49,145 nt of DNA from Candidatus Bathyarchaeota archaeon (lineage in GTDB: Archaea > Thermoproteota > Bathyarchaeia > Bathyarchaeales > Bathyarchaeaceae): the NCBI GenBank assembly GCA_020348865.1, contig CP070754.1, positions 908,347 through 957,491 of the forward strand. The letters run 5' to 3'. The notes beneath the pieces are model-generated. The model was given only the letters and a program-made list of their open reading frames with translations. It did not search any database and was not told the DNA's origin. Below, in pieces: positions 13,647 through 22,075 of this stretch; position 1 is the first letter of the stretch; every line of letters starts with the position of its first letter. The position numbers and the translations under genes are program-made.

Positions 13647-15236
13647 TCAAGTGACTCCTGTCATATTCCAGATTGAATCCTTAACAATTTCTCCGTGTTT
13701 TGCTCCATAGTAGAGACCTGAGATAAAACCGAGTACCGGGAGACAAAACTTGGTAAATGCATAACGAATCAGGGAGTTTTGGAATCGATATTCCAGGAAA
13801 GATGATCGCCAGACACGAACGTTGTACTCCCAGCATTTTGTCAGAAGCCTCCATCGAGCTTTCGAAAGGGAATTCAATTCAGCTCCAAGATGGTTGCTCA
13901 AGACACAGCTTTCCAGCGGGACGAAGAGCAATGGAACAAAGAAGGCTCTGTATCCGCCGAGGTCATCAATCAATTGAAGTGTCATATTCACGTCGTCTTC
14001 AGTTTCGTCTGGCAGACCGATGATTAGTGTAGCGAGTGGATACCAATTATTGTCATTCAAGATTCCAAAGGCCTGGCAGACGAGATTGGGCCATTCTCTA
14101 GGTTCAAATGGAAGCGGTTTTCCTGCCATATGTCTGCGAATTAAACGGGTACTTCCAGTTTCTATTCCCGTCTCCGCAGTAACGACAGGCTTTCCGCGGT
14201 AACCATAACAATTGTATTCGATCAGTATTTCTGACAATTCTCTGACCATGATAGGGTCACATAAGACAGGAGCCAATGACATGTGTGAGGGTTGGATGGC
14301 TCTGACTCCAGGATGAGATGAGATTCTTCCAACCAGTCTTAGAATTGCGTCCTTGTCAGGAATGAAACCGTTGTTTTTGGCACCATATAGAAAAATGTCT
14401 TCTGTGCTGAGAGTGATAATTTCAGCGCCTTCTGCAACGTTAATCTCTACCTCTTTCATAATTCTTTCAACAGGAAAGTTCCTTCGCTTCTGCATTGCAG
14501 GTGTGCAGAACTGACAGTTGCGACCACACCCCCTGGAAATCTCTACACATCCATGAACAGATGCATGTTTGATCGTTGGTATCTCCTTATTTGCAAACCT
14601 AGCCTTGACGCGAACTACCTGTGGAATATTCTCTCCTTTGGCAGCTCCAGCAAAAACCTCTGCAACTGTTGCTTCGCCTTCTCCAATCACCACACAATCA
14701 ATTCCATAAGACCTCATCATGTTCCTATGTTCAAGTTGCCATGCTCCCGCACCGCCAACTATGATCTTTGGTTCATGTTTCCGAAGGCTCCCATGCTTCA
14801 TCAGATTTCGAAACTCCAACAAGTTCATGGGGGCTCCACCGCCGATCAATGAAGAATATGTTTTGCTGACGTACCCCATCCCCAGAGGATCCATAGTTGA
14901 TATGCCAACGACCTTCGTATCTGGACCAACAAAGGCGGCGAGTTTAAAGGGGTGAACAACAGCGATATCAGATTCTTCAAATCCATTTTCCAGGAGAACC
15001 GCCTCAACCTTTCTGAGACCATACGGCGCATACTTTGCTGTACCATCGCGATTATGCTCTACCGGCGGATACAACAACTTTCTTGGAAACCATAACGGTA
15101 CTGGCCCCTTTGAGAATCCTCCAACAAAGGCAAGGAATGAGTTTCTGTGAAAGTCGCTCATCTCTGTAGCTGAAGCTGTTAGGACAATTTTCGCTCCTTG
15201 CTTTCCCACAGGGGCATACGTATTTTCGGCAGTCAC
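13647..15236 (-). CDS. B12-binding-domain radical SAM protein
   Basis: The 529-residue protein has an N-terminal cobalamin-binding Rossmann-like region (about 95-215; KIIVGGAGAWQLEH, CVVIGEGEATVAEVF). The radical SAM core begins with EISRGCGRNCQFC, the 4Fe-4S CxxxCxxC motif. Later blocks are TAETGIETGSTRLIRRHM and LATLIIGLPDETEDDV. The C-terminal 60 residues are partly hydrophobic (FCLPVLGFISGLYYG). Relatives are methylases and cyclases acting on unactivated carbons, including lipid enzymes. It is divergent from egsA across a 148-bp gap, which suggests but does not prove a role in lipid modification. Confidence 0.85.
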   Translation of the reverse strand: MTAENTYAPVGKQGAKIVLTASATEMSDFHRNSFLAFVGGFSKGPVPLWFPRKLLYPPVEHNRDGTAKYAPYGLRKVEAVLLENGFEESDIAVVHPFKLAAFVGPDTKVVGISTMDPLGMGYVSKTYSSLIGGGAPMNLLEFRNLMKHGSLRKHEPKIIVGGAGAWQLEHRNMMRSYGIDCVVIGEGEATVAEVFAGAAKGENIPQVVRVKARFANKEIPTIKHASVHGCVEISRGCGRNCQFCTPAMQKRRNFPVERIMKEVEINVAEGAEIITLSTEDIFLYGAKNNGFIPDKDAILRLVGRISSHPGVRAIQPSHMSLAPVLCDPIMVRELSEILIEYNCYGYRGKPVVTAETGIETGSTRLIRRHMAGKPLPFEPREWPNLVCQAFGILNDNNWYPLATLIIGLPDETEDDVNMTLQLIDDLGGYRAFFVPLLFVPLESCVLSNHLGAELNSLSKARWRLLTKCWEYNVRVWRSSFLEYRFQNSLIRYAFTKFCLPVLGFISGLYYGAKHGEIVKDSIWNMTGVT

Positions 15237-15384
15237 TGTTAGTAGTCTCCAAATGACGCTATTTGCAGTAGGTGGTTAATGGAACGAAGTGGTAATCTTA
15301 TATATTTTGCAGAACATTTGATGCGTGTATGTCAACCGACTTAAAATATTTTGATACTCATCTGAATGAAACCGGAAGCAGTGA

Positions 15385-16449
15385 ATGCACTTGACTATGA
15401 AGTTACATCGCATGCAACTTCCAAGGGAAGTGATTCTGGGAAACGAGACCATAGAACTTGTGTACGACATCTGCAAAAAACTTGGCTTCTCGCAGTCTGT
15501 CTTCATGGTGATGGGGCGTCGAACACGTCATATCTTGGGTCAAAGGATCATTGATTTGCTGGATGACGTAGGAATGGATACTGACTATACAACTGTAGAC
15601 TCTTCAACCATGAAAAACGTTGAGCTAGTTGAAGAAAAGCTATTTGAATTAAAGCCCCAAGTTGTCCTGGGAGTAGGTGGCGGCACTAACATTGACGTTG
15701 CTAAACTCAGCTCGGCACGTCAGAATACTCCATTCATAAGCATTCCTACGACTGCTTCTCATGATGGAATCGCTGGTCCTCTTGCTTCAGTCAAGGGGTT
15801 GGGCAAACCCTACTCGGAAATGGCGCAGGCCCCCATGGCGATCATTGCAGATACCAGCATCATTAGCCAAGCACCTCATCGTTTCACAGCAAGCGGGTGT
15901 GGAGACGCGATATCCAAACTCACTGCGGTTCGCGACTGGAAATTGGCAAATAATACTAGAAATGAGTATTATGGTGAGTACGCCGCAAGTTTGGCCCTGA
16001 TGAGCGCAAAACTTGTCGCCAAAAACGCACACATAATGAAAAACAAGACTGAAGAGGGAGTTCGGGTCCTTCTAGAAGCGTTGATAAGCTGTGGCGTGGC
16101 CATGAGCATCGCAGGAAGCAGCAGACCTTGCAGTGGATCTGAGCATTTATTCAGTCACGCCCTCGACGTTATCATGTCAAAACCAAGTCTACATGGAGAA
16201 CAGACTGGCATAGGCACAATAATGATGGCATATCTTCACAAAATGAATTGGAAACGAATCAAAGAGACGCTACGAAGAGTTGGGGCTCCAACCACCGCTG
16301 CGGAGCTGAGCATAGAACCGAAATATATTGTTGAAGCTCTAGTGCGGGCTCATGCAATTCGTCCCGGGCGATACACGATCTTGGAAGAAAAGAGACTGGA
16401 TTACGATTCTGCGGAGAAACTTGCAAAAGTCACGGGCATTATCGAATAG
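15385..16449 (+). CDS. egsA: sn-Glycerol-1-phosphate dehydrogenase
   Basis: The 354-residue enzyme reduces dihydroxyacetone phosphate with NAD(P)H to sn-glycerol-1-phosphate, the stereospecific first step of archaeal lipid backbones. Motifs seen are the nucleotide loop VLGVGGGTNIDVAKL, IPTTASHDGIAGPLASVKG, the zinc-binding ASGCGDAISKLTAVRDW (Asp), CSGSEHLFSHALD (His) and HGEQTGIGTIMM (His). ATG 15385 gives the longest form; ATG 15397 (MKLHRMQLPREV) is closer to the family start. The gene is divergent from the B12-radical SAM gene. Confidence 0.95.
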   Translation: MHLTMKLHRMQLPREVILGNETIELVYDICKKLGFSQSVFMVMGRRTRHILGQRIIDLLDDVGMDTDYTTVDSSTMKNVELVEEKLFELKPQVVLGVGGGTNIDVAKLSSARQNTPFISIPTTASHDGIAGPLASVKGLGKPYSEMAQAPMAIIADTSIISQAPHRFTASGCGDAISKLTAVRDWKLANNTRNEYYGEYAASLALMSAKLVAKNAHIMKNKTEEGVRVLLEALISCGVAMSIAGSSRPCSGSEHLFSHALDVIMSKPSLHGEQTGIGTIMMAYLHKMNWKRIKETLRRVGAPTTAAELSIEPKYIVEALVRAHAIRPGRYTILEEKRLDYDSAEKLAKVTGIIE

Positions 16450-16528
16450 ACAGGGCTAATGTTGACTCAGGAACATTTGAGGTTGTCGTTGACAAGCTTG
16501 GACAAGCTGGTGAGAAGCCTGTCGCCCC

Positions 16529-17335
16529 TCAACGCGGTTTGGCGCTAGCCTTCTTCTTCTTAAACGTTTCAACAAACTTGACCGTTGCAGCTGCTGGGAA
16601 AAACCTTTGTATATCTGTGACAACGCCTCTTTTTGCGAGCTGCAGTCCTTCTAGATAGAAGGCCGCCTCTGGCACGTTTATCACAACAGCCTTCTTTTCT
16701 ATTTTCACGTGGAACGTCTTCAAATCCACGGAAGGTATCCTTCTATGGATAAGAGCGCCGATTTTTTCCGGCTTTGTCTCAAGTTTTTTCTCAATTGTAA
16801 CATCATAAACCAGGGTTTTGCCTGCTAATGGAGGGTTATAGTCTAGCTGAACTCTTCCAGACCCCATAGTCCTAACGGTGGCGAGTTTTCCATCAACTTC
16901 AACGCGCATTCCCACCTTAGGTGTGACCCCACGGGAGATTAGCCTACGAAGGGCAACCATTCTGATTTTTTCTGGATCACGAGACCCAAACGCCTTTTCT
17001 GGAGGTATCTCAACAGAGGAAGCTTTCTTCATTTTGAAAGTCAGTATACTCTCATCTAGTGCTTTCAACACCCATCCCTCTCCAACAACGACCAATTTTG
17101 GTTCATAGATTTCACCCTCTTTGAACAGTTTTTCGTTCTTTGCTACATCATCGAACGTGGTGTCAAAAACCTCTTTGGTCTCTTTTACCCTACCAACATA
17201 ATTGATAACGATGAAGTCGCCCTTTTCGATAACCGTTTTCTTTCTCGCAGGACACATTGCAGGTAACCGAAACGTATAACACAAGACTTGCTTTTTGACT
17301 CTTTCGGTAGCATCGGAACTTGATTTGGCGGGCAT
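16529..17335 (-). CDS. FKBP-type peptidyl-prolyl isomerase (SlyD-like)
   Basis: The core is an archaeal long-type FKBP: KGDFIVINYVGRVKETKEVFDTT, an insert-in-flap chaperone region (IPPEKAFGSRDPEKIRMVAL) and VDYNPPLAGK-like YNPPLAGKTLVYDVTI. The extra C-terminal domain of about 90 residues matches the archaeal FKBP26-30 class. It catalyses prolyl isomerisation and has chaperone activity, probably cytosolic. The frame starts at ATG 17335 with GGTGGAG close upstream. Most homologues begin near MCPARKKTVIEKGD (ATG 17257), so the first 26 residues are doubtful. The C-terminus is Lys-rich. Confidence 0.9.
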   Translation of the reverse strand: MPAKSSSDATERVKKQVLCYTFRLPAMCPARKKTVIEKGDFIVINYVGRVKETKEVFDTTFDDVAKNEKLFKEGEIYEPKLVVVGEGWVLKALDESILTFKMKKASSVEIPPEKAFGSRDPEKIRMVALRRLISRGVTPKVGMRVEVDGKLATVRTMGSGRVQLDYNPPLAGKTLVYDVTIEKKLETKPEKIGALIHRRIPSVDLKTFHVKIEKKAVVINVPEAAFYLEGLQLAKRGVVTDIQRFFPAAATVKFVETFKKKKASAKPR

Positions 17336-17365
17336 GCTCCACCATGCTGTTTGTTCTCTGTAGGG

Positions 17366-18436
17366 TTATCGCCTAAAGCACTTCCAATGTTTCCTCAGGA
17401 TTCGCTTCAAGCCTGCAAGGGTGGCCTCAACAGTCATACCGACCAAATCAGACTCATCTGGTGGAGTATACTGGTCTTCTACATTAATGGTCTCATACCC
17501 GACTGCTCCTGCTGTGAGAGCGAACCAACATTGGGGTAGAACTGTAGGGTTGTATCCGCTGCCAAGCATGAGGACTAATTTGTTTTGGCAAACATTTTCT
17601 GCCACGTTGGCTATAGTTCGAGACAGGTTGAAGAAGCCGTTTACTGTGAGCCTAAGGCTTCCAAGCATGTCAGCAAAATGAGGGTCACTTCCTCCGTTAG
17701 CCACTATGAGGTCAGGATTAAACTCCTCTGCAAGAGGAACAAGAATCTCTTTCAACGCATGAAGGTAGATCTGGTCATCCGTTCCTGGTGGCAAGGGCAC
17801 GTTGATGTTGTATCCTTCGCCTTCGCCTTCTCCAATCTGCCGGGCGAACCCTGTGCCTGGATAGATGGTTCTCGGATCCTGATGTAACGAAATGTAGAGA
17901 ACGCTTGAGTCTGAATAGTAGATGTCACTAGTTCCGTTTCCGAAGTGTACATCGTAATCGATAATCAACACACGCTCAAGCCCACGCTTTTCGCGAAGCT
18001 GTTCCACCAGAACAGCTATGTCGTTAAACAAGCAGAAGCCTCCACCATAGTTTCTGCCCGCGTGGTGATAGCCACAACCCAACGCTACAGCACGTTCAAT
18101 TCTTCCTTCACAAACTGCCTTTCCAGCCTTTATCGCGCCGCCTATTATCAGCCGCGCAGCCTCAAGGATTTTTGGAGAGACAGGTGTTTCCATGTCGTAT
18201 GGTTTGCTTTCTTTTGCCAAACGTAGGATTAGGTCTACATAGTTCTTCTCGTGAACCTTGAGCAGCTCTTGTTTCGTGACTGGCTTGGGTTTTAGCATCG
18301 TTACGTTGGGTAAACGAAAGAGTCCTTGCTCTTGAAAAAGACGCATGGCGTTGACGAATCTATCACCCCTGAAAGGGTGACCTGGTCCCATATCATACTG
18401 GCGGTATTTTTCATGATAGGCTATACCCACCTTCAA
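17366..18436 (-). CDS. Histone deacetylase-family (AcuC-like) amidohydrolase
   Basis: The 356-residue protein has the class II deacetylase fold. The catalytic pair is His124-His125 (GCGYHHAGRNYGGGFC). Zinc ligands are Asp162 and His164 (IIDYDVHFGNGT) and the Asp in ANGGSDPHFAD. GPGHPFRGDR near the N-terminus matches the substrate-loop motif. It removes acetyl groups from lysines or small amides; archaeal targets may include chromatin proteins, acetyl-CoA synthetase or polyamines. The start ATG 18436 is followed by MKVGIAYHEKY, typical of the family. It is on the same strand as the FKBP gene with a 30-nt gap and may be co-transcribed with it. Confidence 0.93.
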   Translation of the reverse strand: MKVGIAYHEKYRQYDMGPGHPFRGDRFVNAMRLFQEQGLFRLPNVTMLKPKPVTKQELLKVHEKNYVDLILRLAKESKPYDMETPVSPKILEAARLIIGGAIKAGKAVCEGRIERAVALGCGYHHAGRNYGGGFCLFNDIAVLVEQLREKRGLERVLIIDYDVHFGNGTSDIYYSDSSVLYISLHQDPRTIYPGTGFARQIGEGEGEGYNINVPLPPGTDDQIYLHALKEILVPLAEEFNPDLIVANGGSDPHFADMLGSLRLTVNGFFNLSRTIANVAENVCQNKLVLMLGSGYNPTVLPQCWFALTAGAVGYETINVEDQYTPPDESDLVGMTVEATLAGLKRILRKHWKCFRR

Positions 18437-18587
18437 ATGGTCGTCTCCAAACCTTCATTTGTCAAGAAAAACAACGCAGAGCACTTGTTCAGCAGAAACC
18501 GATAAATCCCTTATGCGGGAACGTCCGTACTCACCACAAGAATGAGAAAGAACTGTTGAAAAAGCTGCGCTAGTGTTGGTTTGGACC

Positions 18588-18594
18588 AAAAAAA
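18588..18594 (-). terminator. T-run terminator after the CdvA-like gene
   Basis: Seven T on the minus strand lie 29 nt after the stop of the coiled-coil gene, within a longer pyrimidine-rich stretch. Confidence 0.45.
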
Positions 18595-18623
18595 GAAGAA
18601 AATCATGGAAGATTTCGACGATG

Positions 18624-19559
18624 CTATTCTTCTGCCTCGTCCTCTTCCTCTTCAGCCGTTGCCGTCTCGTCTTCGATTGGAAAAGAAGATGCATCCTCTG
18701 CTTCTGGTTCAACTTTGACCTCAGTTTCTCCTTCGATTGGAATCTCTTCTTCCACTGTTTCGGTGTCAATTTCTGCGGAATCCTGAGGTTCTTCAACAAC
18801 TTCGTCCGATGATGAGAACTGTTCTTCTTCGGGCGTATCTTCGACTGGTGTTTCAGCAGTAGTCTCCTCAAATCCCTCAAAACCTTCAGTAGGGGTCTCT
18901 TCAGCTAATGCCTCTTCTACAGGCTCTTCCTCCTCCAGCACTGCCTCAGAAGGCATTTCCTCGACAGGCGTTTCTTCTGCTTGTACTTCCGTTGGTTGAT
19001 AAATTTCTGCTTCTTCAGAAGCGTTTTCGGTTTCTATCTCCACTTGCGCTTCGACTGGTGCTTCCAGAGGTGTTTCTGTAGGAATTTCAGGTGTGCCTTC
19101 AACAACCTCTTCTGCCTGTGGTGCTTCTGTAATCTCCTCTGGTACCGGTGGAAGCGTGGACGCTATTTTCTCTGGCATGAGATTGGAGACAACCTCCTTT
19201 ATGACATCCAATTCCTGCTTGGTGGCTTCAAGCCCTTGAGCGAACGCGTTGCTCTCACGGCTGTGCAGTTCCTCATCGATTTCTCCAGCGGCGTGAAGTA
19301 TCTCTGCGTTTGCGAGAAACATCTCTAGTGCGCTGATTTGTTGTTCGAGTTCAGCGATTTTTGAAGTCATCTTTTCAGCCAAGGCTTTCCGATGAATCTC
19401 AATTTCTGAGATGGCATCTGTTAGCTCTTTGTTGAAGGAATCATACGTAGACTGCGATATTTTGCCTGTGCTAAACAAATCGTCAAGAGCCTGCTTCTTT
19501 TTCTTCGCTAAGTCCAGATCCTTGCTTATTTTCTCAAAGGAATACTCCCACGAAATCAA
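18624..19559 (-). CDS. Coiled-coil protein with long acidic tail (CdvA-like)
   Basis: Residues 1-125 are a predicted coiled coil (ISKDLDLAKKKKQALDDL, HRKALAEKMTSKIAELEQQ, EEVHS-like EIDEELHSRESNAFAQGLE). Residues 135-311 are a low-complexity tail dominated by Glu, Pro, Thr and Val, with EETPVEE-like repeats and no basic patches. The head resembles proteins annotated as CdvA-like in Bathyarchaeia. CdvA recruits ESCRT-III-type CdvB in archaeal division, but no cdvB or cdvC gene is in the window, so that role is tentative. The acidic tail probably stays disordered. The high GAA/GAG content leaves long open frames on the other strand; these are not genes. Confidence 0.75.
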   Translation of the reverse strand: MISWEYSFEKISKDLDLAKKKKQALDDLFSTGKISQSTYDSFNKELTDAISEIEIHRKALAEKMTSKIAELEQQISALEMFLANAEILHAAGEIDEELHSRESNAFAQGLEATKQELDVIKEVVSNLMPEKIASTLPPVPEEITEAPQAEEVVEGTPEIPTETPLEAPVEAQVEIETENASEEAEIYQPTEVQAEETPVEEMPSEAVLEEEEPVEEALAEETPTEGFEGFEETTAETPVEDTPEEEQFSSSDEVVEEPQDSAEIDTETVEEEIPIEGETEVKVEPEAEDASSFPIEDETATAEEEEDEAEE

Positions 19560-19898
19560 ACTTATACACCATGCCGAATGCTAGCATGAAAGAACGAAAT
19601 AACTTTCACTAACTGGAATATTAATAAAATAACATCGATTCAGCCAAAGATTTCAATTTCGCCTTCAAATCACCGAAATTAAATCTTATTCTGGAATATA
19701 TATGCATAACACACACAAAGCATTCTAGGAGAATTCTGTTTATATACCTGACTGTTTTGGCTCAGGGTTAGAAGTTACTCCACTTTCAAACAATTATGTC
19801 TGCAACACGTTTTCATGTAGAGAAAATTCCTGAAGAACATTTCAATCGTTGTGGCACTTACAAATGCACACAATTCACACGCATGCATGTGTTGTCCA
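19560..19898. other. AT-rich intergenic region between the CdvA-like and Lrp genes
   Basis: The 339-bp gap contains several TATA-like stretches (19697-19703 ATATATA; 19740-19746 TTATATA). It also has the imperfect palindrome CACACGCATGCATGTGTTG near 19878, just outside the Lrp-type gene's 3' end. No open frame or RNA is recognisable. Confidence 0.4.
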
Positions 19899-20381
19899 CT
19901 ATTCTTTGCCAACTTCCGCCAGATATTTCAGGGATAAGGGTTTGGCGACATAATCGTTCAAGCTGATGAGAAACGTTTCATGTTCTTCTATGTCGTCTCC
20001 ACCTTCCGCGATTATATTTGTGATGAATCTCGAGTAGTCCGTGTAGCTTTTGTGCAATGATATGACTATTCCATTCTTTCCTTCGCCTTGACACCTAGCG
20101 GAGAATACGATATTTGGATTTGCCATCGTGATCTCTCTTGCCTTTTCCTTTAGTTCCTTGTTTACCCGCGATCTAAAGCAATTAACTGCTAAGATTTCGA
20201 ATCCCATTTTTGGCAAGTCAGGTATTACAGTAAAATGCTCTATGAACCCATCCGTCACAAGCTTGTTTCGCGTTCTGCTTACCGTTGGTTGTGACACTCC
20301 AAGAATCCTAGCTAGTTTTCTGTCACTCTTGCTAGAATCCTTCAACAACTCACGCAGAAGATTCAACATCAATTTCTTCAT
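19899..20381 (-). CDS. Lrp/AsnC-family transcriptional regulator
   Basis: The 160-residue protein has an N-terminal winged helix-turn-helix (about 10-60; LLKDSSKSDRKLARILGV, QPTVSRTRNKLVTDGFIEHF). An alpha-beta RAM-like domain follows (KMGFEILAVNCFRS, VFSARCQGEGKNGIVISLH). Such regulators form octamers and sense amino acids or other small ligands. The effector-site residues cannot be assigned by eye. No biosynthetic or transport gene is adjacent, so the target is unknown; self-regulation is common in the family. Confidence 0.85.
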   Translation of the reverse strand: MKKLMLNLLRELLKDSSKSDRKLARILGVSQPTVSRTRNKLVTDGFIEHFTVIPDLPKMGFEILAVNCFRSRVNKELKEKAREITMANPNIVFSARCQGEGKNGIVISLHKSYTDYSRFITNIIAEGGDDIEEHETFLISLNDYVAKPLSLKYLAEVGKE

Positions 20382-20680
20382 TCAGGGTAGCCCTTCAGAT
20401 GGTTTGTCCTTTGCTCAAATTAATCTTGTGGTCTTGACACAGTTCACTATCGAAAAGTGCATACATAAAACCAGTAGCTTTCAACTTGTATTTTCACTCT
20501 CTTTGCTTTCTTATAAGCGCAAGAATATTTGATTTAAGATTCTCAATGAATGGACACTGTTTCGATTATGAAGAAGACCACTAAGGTGCTTCTGGAAGAT
20601 GTTTGCCAGTGCATGAATGACATCCCAAGTGTAAGGAGAAGGAAATGGATGCCTGCATGCTTTGGCGATGCTGGTAAACG
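20382..20680. other. Intergenic region upstream of tRNA-Ser
   Basis: It holds a TATA-like TTATAAGC at about 20510-20517. A 45-codon frame from ATG 20568 (beginning MKKTTKVLLEDV) overlaps the tRNA promoter and has no recognisable homology. I see no strong feature in the remainder. Confidence 0.35.
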
Positions 20681-20688
20681 TTTTAAGA
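20681..20688 (+). promoter_or_regulatory. TATA-like element of tRNA-Ser
   Basis: TTTTAAGA lies 45-52 nt before the mature tRNA 5' end. Transcription would start near 20710, leaving a short 5' leader for RNase P. Confidence 0.4.
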
Positions 20689-20732
20689 TGGCTCGAATTA
20701 GTTAAGCTCGGTCAATGAGCCGGGACTGCTGT

Positions 20733-20859
20733 GCCGGGATATTGCGAGACTTGGAGTCTGCATCCCGTCGGCAGAGTGGATAATGCGCAGGCCTTGAGGC
20801 TTTGAGAGAGCCTGTGGACCTGTTGGTCCGCATGGGTTCGAATCCCATTCCCGGCGCCA
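20733..20859 (+). tRNA. tRNA-Ser(TGA) with a 29-nt intron at 8/9 and a 10-nt anticodon-loop insert
   Basis: GCCGGGA (20733-20739) pairs with TCCCGGC (20849-20855), followed by G73 and encoded CCA. The D-arm is GCA-GAGTGGATAA-TGC, the T-arm ATGGG-TTCGAAT-CCCAT, and the long variable arm GGACC-TGTT-GGTCC marks class II. G73 and the D-loop favour Ser over Leu. Between T8 and G9 lie 29 bases (20741-20769) forming a classic bulge-helix-bulge: CGGG pairs with CCCG, bulges AT/A and TC/G, inner AGACT/AGTCT hairpin. The stem CAGGC/GCCTG encloses 17 bases. Removing ten (for example 20799-20808) leaves CTTGAGA, anticodon TGA at 20795-20797. The alternative hairpin AGGCT-TTGAGAG-AGCCT would read GAG (Leu), but conflicts with G73 and the D-arm. 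Confidence 0.85.
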
Positions 20860-21007
20860 ACGATACAGTTTTGATGAACTGATTAGAGTACCGAAACATC
20901 GTTGGGAAACTCAGGTTTCCTTCTGCTATGACATTATGTACACACGCCTTTCGGAAATCGGGCTCATACGAACAAGCATTCACAGTACAAGCGCGAATCT
21001 TGTTTGC

Positions 21008-21658
21008 TTACCTGTCTCTTTTAGATTTCAACAGCTCGAGGGCTGCAGCTCTTGCTCCGAACTCTGCAGTGAATCTATCATCGGCGCTTCCTATTATAAT
21101 CACATCGTTTTCTTCTGGTTCTAGTGCTGAGATCAGTGCATCATAAACCGACTTCGCGTTGTGGAAAATATCTTCGCCTATGCCCGGCATGACCAGTTTG
21201 TTGTTGATGAACACCAGTGTTGTAGCTCCAGAAGCTCCAGCCTTGATTGCAGTGTCACGTTGTTCCAGGCCACAACTAACTGCGTCAGCAGCGTGTCTGA
21301 CAAGAACGGCCACATTAAACGATTCAACAGTAAGAGAGCTCTTGGGAATTTCTGTTTCCCCGCGAATTTTATGTCGAAAATCAGATAGCAACTTTCCACC
21401 AGATTCTGACAGAACAATACCAGATCTTAAAACCTCAACTAGCCCTTCCTTTCTGAGATGTTTCACTAAGGTTCGTGTAGCGCCCTCACCTAATCCTAGG
21501 GTTTTTGAAAGCTTCATCCGGCCAACCGCTTTGCCAGAATCGATGGTTTCCAAGGCCATTACAATATGGACCTCCGAAAAGGTAGGTGCCCGACCAGACG
21601 CCAACTTTTCGGCAACCTTTTCTAGAACCTCCAGCGACCTCATCTTTATCATTCTCAA
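21008..21658 (-). CDS. Winged-helix regulator with DUF4443-type C-terminal domain
   Basis: The 216-residue protein has an N-terminal winged helix (about 25-85; TFSEVHIVMALETIDSG, RMKLSKTLGLGEGATRTLVK, EGLVEVLRSGIVLSESG). The C-terminal alpha-beta domain (about 105-210; FNVAVLVRHAADAV, EQRDTAIKAGASGATTLVF, NDVIIIGSADDRFTAEFG) matches the archaeal DUF4443 architecture. It is likely a DNA-binding protein sensing an unknown ligand. The DUF4443 combination is typical of TACK archaea, which supports the taxonomic guess. A possibly decayed gene lies directly upstream on the same strand. Confidence 0.8.
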   Translation of the reverse strand: MRMIKMRSLEVLEKVAEKLASGRAPTFSEVHIVMALETIDSGKAVGRMKLSKTLGLGEGATRTLVKHLRKEGLVEVLRSGIVLSESGGKLLSDFRHKIRGETEIPKSSLTVESFNVAVLVRHAADAVSCGLEQRDTAIKAGASGATTLVFINNKLVMPGIGEDIFHNAKSVYDALISALEPEENDVIIIGSADDRFTAEFGARAAALELLKSKRDR

Positions 21659-21661
21659 TTA

Positions 21662-21985
21662 TGTCTGATTCCGTTTTAAGCATTGCAGCAACAGCAGCAA
21701 TGCTTGCACGAGGGAATCCACGGCTTTCGAAATGACCTTCTAGAGCTTCATCTTAGCTTTCCTCTTTCACATAATGTCTAGCATAGGCTACTTCCCAGCA
21801 TATTCTGTGAATCCTCATTTGGGAAGCCGTATACTGGCTTTCATGCCTTTCTCGCCATTCATAATCAATCCGTCAATTGTTCACACTCCAGCCAACACAA
21901 TGATCTCTGCCTTCGTCACGCCCTTATTGATTCCAGCAATCAAGGAACTTCCTTTCCCCCGGAGATAGACGTTCAGTAACACACG
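21662..21985 (-). pseudogene. Possible decayed gene upstream of the DUF4443 regulator
   Basis: On the minus strand a protein-like frame runs NVYLRGKGSSLIAGINKG, KAEIIVLAGV, TGA, TIDGLIMNGEKGMKASIRLPK, TGA, GFTEYAGK, TAG. A shifted frame nearer the regulator reads EGHFESRGFPRASIAAVAAM. Three in-frame stops plus a frame change suggest a decayed coding region. The composition could also be chance, and I do not recognise the family. Confidence 0.25.
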
Positions 21986-22075
21986 TCAAAAAACCTAGTT
22001 TCATTCAGAAAAACTCTATTAACCTTTGCCGACGAAATGAGGGATGATTATCACGATCTAGACCAAGTGACAAGA

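Noticed and set aside
18455..19328. Long frames overlapping the acidic coiled-coil gene
   Set aside because: They are artefacts of GAA/GAG-rich codons, whose complement and shifted frames contain few stops; the products are low-complexity Arg/Lys/Gln or Phe/Cys/Trp-rich strings.
20568..20705. 45-codon plus-strand frame before tRNA-Ser
   Set aside because: It overlaps the likely tRNA promoter, has no clear ribosome binding site and shows no recognisable similarity.
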